DNA from: Thiosocius sp963759055
GTDB lineage: Bacteria > Pseudomonadota > Gammaproteobacteria > Chromatiales > Chromatiaceae
Length of the DNA: 64,000 nucleotides
Reading direction: 5' to 3'
Assembly: GCA_963759055.1 (NCBI GenBank)
Contig: CAVWYD010000009.1
Coordinates: 1 to 64,000 of the forward strand
Shown here: positions 61,529 through 64,000 of the stretch, in pieces
How the letters are laid out: every line of letters starts with the position of its first letter
Numbering within the stretch: the first letter of the stretch is position 1
The notes under the pieces: generated by a model
What the model was told of the DNA's origin: nothing
Database searches by the model: none
The model's input: the letters and a program-made list of their open reading frames with translations, nothing else
Position numbers and translations under genes: made by a program

Positions 61529-62929
61529 CTACGAGGGTTCCTGTTTCAGCAGGGCGTGCATGAGGTTGTTCTGAAATATGGGGTTTCCGGTAAGAAACTG
61601 ATGTCGCTCGCATAGAAATACGGAGTGCGAGACGGACGGCTGCGGGATGGCGTGGAAGCCCGGCATCAGTTCGTCCTCCCAGCGCCCCATAAGGGAGCTT
61701 CGGGTAACCACGGAGTCGCCCGGGTCGTGGATTAGATCCTGATAGTCCAGACCCGCGACCGGTTTCGTCATCTTGCTCGGGTGCTCCCTGGCGCGCATTT
61801 TTTTGCGCACCTTTTCCACCACCAGGCGTGCGACGGTGGCATCGCAATCACCGCCGAACACAAAAGGCAGGACATCCCGCTCGTCGGTCTCCCGGGACAT
61901 CAGCAGCATGAAATTCCTGCCCCGGTTCATTTGCCTGCTGAGATAGGACTCCAGCGTGCGCAGGTAGCGTTTTCCGGCCCGGCCTCCACCTTTACGTCGG
62001 ATGGTTCGTTCGCGTACCTCGGGGTCGAAGATCGACCACTGGAATTCGCGCCAGGTTTCTGTATCGAAAACGTCCCTGACGATGATGTCCCCCCTGCGGT
62101 CAACCAACCATGGGAGGGCCGGGTGTGGCATCAGCTGCGGGGCGCCCGAGATCGTGGCGATAATCTCGGCGGGGATTTTTCGCAATCCCATCTCCTCTCC
62201 GCGAACGTGTGAAAGCACCGGCTGCATGGTGCCGAGGTTTGGCGTGCCGACCATCAGCAGGCGTCTTATTGCCGGGGCGCCGGCATAGGAGGGTATGGCA
62301 TCACCGTTATCCAGATGGTCCGAGGTGCCGAAGCGCGCGTAGTAACGCGCCAGCAGGCCGCCGTTGGAGTGTGCCAGGATGTCGACCTGCAGATCGGGTT
62401 GACCGTAGTCGGCGCGAATCTGTTCGATCAGCTGGTGCAGGCCGGGCAGCGCTGAAACATTGTCCAGTCGCCAATCGTACAGGTAGACGTAGTAATTCCT
62501 CTGCCTGGGTTCGACCGGTTCACCGGGCTGACGTCGTGAGTAACCGCCCGGGCCTTCGAGGGTGTCGAGTATCTGGCCGTAAAAATCACGACCGAGACCC
62601 TGTCTGAATACGCCGTAGGGTCGGATGGCAGTGTCGACCGGGTCCAGGGTGGATTCATCGATGTCGACCTCGAGCCCCTTGTAGCTGCTGAACAACAGCT
62701 TGGCCGAGGATCGGGGCCAGATTTCACGCCCGCTGTCCGTATCCAGCAAACGCGAGCCGAAGGCGCCGGGAATAACAATCAATGGCGGCTGATCGTCTCG
62801 CCCGACCTGGTCATAAAGGTCGTCCAGTGGCGGTTCTTTGCCCCGCCTGGTTGCACAACCGCCACCGAGCGCCAGCGCAGCCAAAAGAAGGTCCCTGCGG
62901 GTAAGGCCTGAGATGATCTGTCCCTCCAT
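61529..62929 (-). CDS. lipase/acyltransferase-like alpha/beta hydrolase, Tat-type lipoprotein
   Basis: 466 residues, intact. The N-terminus has a twin-arginine motif (LTRRDLLLAALALGGGC) ending in a lipobox-like LGGGC, so export by Tat and lipidation are likely. The hydrolase core resembles LCAT/PGAP1-type enzymes: VIPGAFGSRLLDTDSGREIW, YVYLYDWRLDN, nucleophile elbow ILAHSNGGLLARYYARFG, MVGTPNLGTMQPV, a late Asp in DPGDSVVTRSSLMG and His in VSHSVFLCERHQFLTGN. The predicted role is acyl-ester hydrolysis or transfer on lipids in the periplasm or at the inner face of the outer membrane. The phospholipase D-family gene directly upstream (68 bases) suggests a shared lipid-related function. Confidence 0.85.
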   Translation of the reverse strand: MEGQIISGLTRRDLLLAALALGGGCATRRGKEPPLDDLYDQVGRDDQPPLIVIPGAFGSRLLDTDSGREIWPRSSAKLLFSSYKGLEVDIDESTLDPVDTAIRPYGVFRQGLGRDFYGQILDTLEGPGGYSRRQPGEPVEPRQRNYYVYLYDWRLDNVSALPGLHQLIEQIRADYGQPDLQVDILAHSNGGLLARYYARFGTSDHLDNGDAIPSYAGAPAIRRLLMVGTPNLGTMQPVLSHVRGEEMGLRKIPAEIIATISGAPQLMPHPALPWLVDRRGDIIVRDVFDTETWREFQWSIFDPEVRERTIRRKGGGRAGKRYLRTLESYLSRQMNRGRNFMLLMSRETDERDVLPFVFGGDCDATVARLVVEKVRKKMRAREHPSKMTKPVAGLDYQDLIHDPGDSVVTRSSLMGRWEDELMPGFHAIPQPSVSHSVFLCERHQFLTGNPIFQNNLMHALLKQEPS

Positions 62930-62996
62930 GTGGCCCCTTGTTCAGCGGCCACCGTTTCAGGTGGATCGCTCAAGGGGTACAAACCTGTTTTTTATT

Positions 62997-64000
62997 TTAC
63001 AGATGATCGGCAAGCTGTTCCTTCAGATAATCGAACCAGCTGGCAGGCAGTGGTTCGGTCAGCTCGACCGCGCGTTCGAAATCGGGGTCAAAGACATGCT
63101 CAACCAGTGATTCGACGGCTGCCGGGTGCGAGGTGGCAATATTGGTCTCCTTGTTGAGGCGCAGGCTGAGCCTGTCGAAGTTGGCGGAACCCAGACAGGC
63201 CCAGCCGTCATAGATCGCGGCTTTGAGATGCGACATGCCGGGATAGATGTAAACCCGGATGCCGTTTCTCAGCATAACGTTGGCCGCCAGGACGTTGCTG
63301 CGGTTTATCAGTCCCGAGTCGTTCCGGTAGGGCATGATCACCCGCACATCCACGCCGCGCCGTCGTGCTTTCACCAGTTCGTAGAGTACGGCGTCGCTGG
63401 TCAGGTACGCGTTCTGAATCCAGACACGATTTTGGGCGCGGCGCATGGCGGCGATCTGAGACTGCAGTATCTGTGAGCGGCCGGTTTTCGTGTATACCAG
63501 GCGCAGCGGGTAGTCCTGTTCCCCCGGTTCGCGGACGGGATGATCGCTGCGTTGAAAGGTAGCCTGCAGGTCGCCGAGCAATCCGGCCTGCGCTCGCGCA
63601 TTTTCAAAGTCCCGGATCAGCACATCGATCACCGGTCCCTTGACCTCCACCATAAGGTCATGCCATTCGTAACGATACTCGCGTCCTATGTTCATGCCAC
63701 CGAGAAAGGCGGATTTGTCATCAACGATGATCGTCTTGGTATGATCACCCTGCATCCAGGGGTTGGAGAGCATACGCACACTGATGTCAGAATCTGCCCG
63801 CAGGTAGTTGGCGATGGACAGCGGACCCCGCGGCGCGTGTTCCGGCGTGTACTCGGGCTTCGCCATGCCGCCGGCAATGGTGCCGAAGCCGTCCAGCAGT
63901 ATCTGTATCGAGACCTCTTTGGAGCGCCTCTTCAGCAGGTCCGCTATCTTTACCGCGTAGTCGTCATTGTCGAAGATATACATGCGCATGCGGATGGAAC
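62997..64000 (-). CDS. phospholipase D / cardiolipin synthase-family protein, 5' end outside the window
   Basis: The frame is open to the window end, and the visible sequence starts within the first catalytic half (MRMYIFDNDDYAVKIADLLK). Two HKD motifs are present: GDHTKTIIVDDKSAFLGGMN (HxKxxxxD complete) and SHLKAAIYDGWACLGSANFD. Conserved links such as WIQNAYLTSDAVLYEL and LRLNKETNIAT match PLD-family transferases and hydrolases. The full protein probably has an N-terminal extension upstream of 64000. Phosphatidyl transfer or phospholipid hydrolysis is predicted. It precedes the lipase gene and probably shares its transcript. Confidence 0.88.
   Translation of the reverse strand, partial: SIRMRMYIFDNDDYAVKIADLLKRRSKEVSIQILLDGFGTIAGGMAKPEYTPEHAPRGPLSIANYLRADSDISVRMLSNPWMQGDHTKTIIVDDKSAFLGGMNIGREYRYEWHDLMVEVKGPVIDVLIRDFENARAQAGLLGDLQATFQRSDHPVREPGEQDYPLRLVYTKTGRSQILQSQIAAMRRAQNRVWIQNAYLTSDAVLYELVKARRRGVDVRVIMPYRNDSGLINRSNVLAANVMLRNGIRVYIYPGMSHLKAAIYDGWACLGSANFDRLSLRLNKETNIATSHPAAVESLVEHVFDPDFERAVELTEPLPASWFDYLKEQLADHL

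Overview
The window is about 64 kb of high-GC DNA with small operons, many c-di-GMP signalling proteins (GGDEF, EAL, HDOD), a MoxR/Bat operon and short dispersed GTAGGTCGGGCTGCGCCCGAC-type palindromes between genes. This suggests an environmental gammaproteobacterium, perhaps a Chromatiales-like sulfur or marine bacterium. That placement is an inference from gene style; no rRNA or other marker gene is present. No tRNA, CRISPR array, prophage or insertion sequence was seen.

Layout. (1) 2-2220: the 3' part of a CNNM/CorC-type membrane protein and a membrane-anchored alpha/beta hydrolase. (2) 2415-21753, module A: a GAF-HlyD adaptor, a PqqD/M50-peptidase/HlyD protein, an exported HlyD adaptor with a C-terminal SPOR-like part, a giant (~3,260 aa) LEPR-XLL/DUF4347 surface protein, and a membrane sensor with GGDEF-GGDEF-EAL output. 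(3) 21828-22700 (minus): an HDOD protein. (4) 22827-40922, module B: the same gene order again (GAF-HlyD, M50-HlyD, HlyD, ~2,700 aa LEPR-XLL protein). The same sensor is now fused to a hybrid histidine kinase with two Hpt-like domains, and a REC-GGDEF-EAL regulator follows. (5) 41015-44795: DUF2779 nuclease-like protein, small alarmone hydrolase (HD), DUF2130 protein. (6) 44813-52333 (minus): moxR - DUF58 - DUF4381 - batA - batBC - batD. (7) 52817-64000: a substrate-binding/PAS/GAF/PAS/GGDEF protein, a WYL regulator, a small membrane protein, a Cache-GGDEF cyclase, a GumC/Wzz-like protein with an odd C-terminal domain, a Tat-type lipase-like lipoprotein and a phospholipase D-family protein cut by the window end.

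The main result is the tandem pair of modules A and B. Each has two or three HlyD-type periplasmic adaptors, one of them joined to a site-2-protease-like M50 peptidase, and a giant LEPR-XLL protein. Both giants end in the same kind of hydrophobic C-terminal domain. A membrane sensor sits 4 to 44 bases downstream of each giant gene. Neither module has an ABC transporter or TolC. I read this as a dedicated export/processing and c-di-GMP-controlled display system for a giant adhesin-like protein. The function is inferred; the gene order and domain content are read directly.

Quality caution. About half of the long genes are broken by single-base frameshifts, although both halves keep intact protein sequence. 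Internal repeats in the first giant gene show at least one pair of compensating indels. I treat these as probable consensus errors and annotate each broken gene as one CDS over its full extent.
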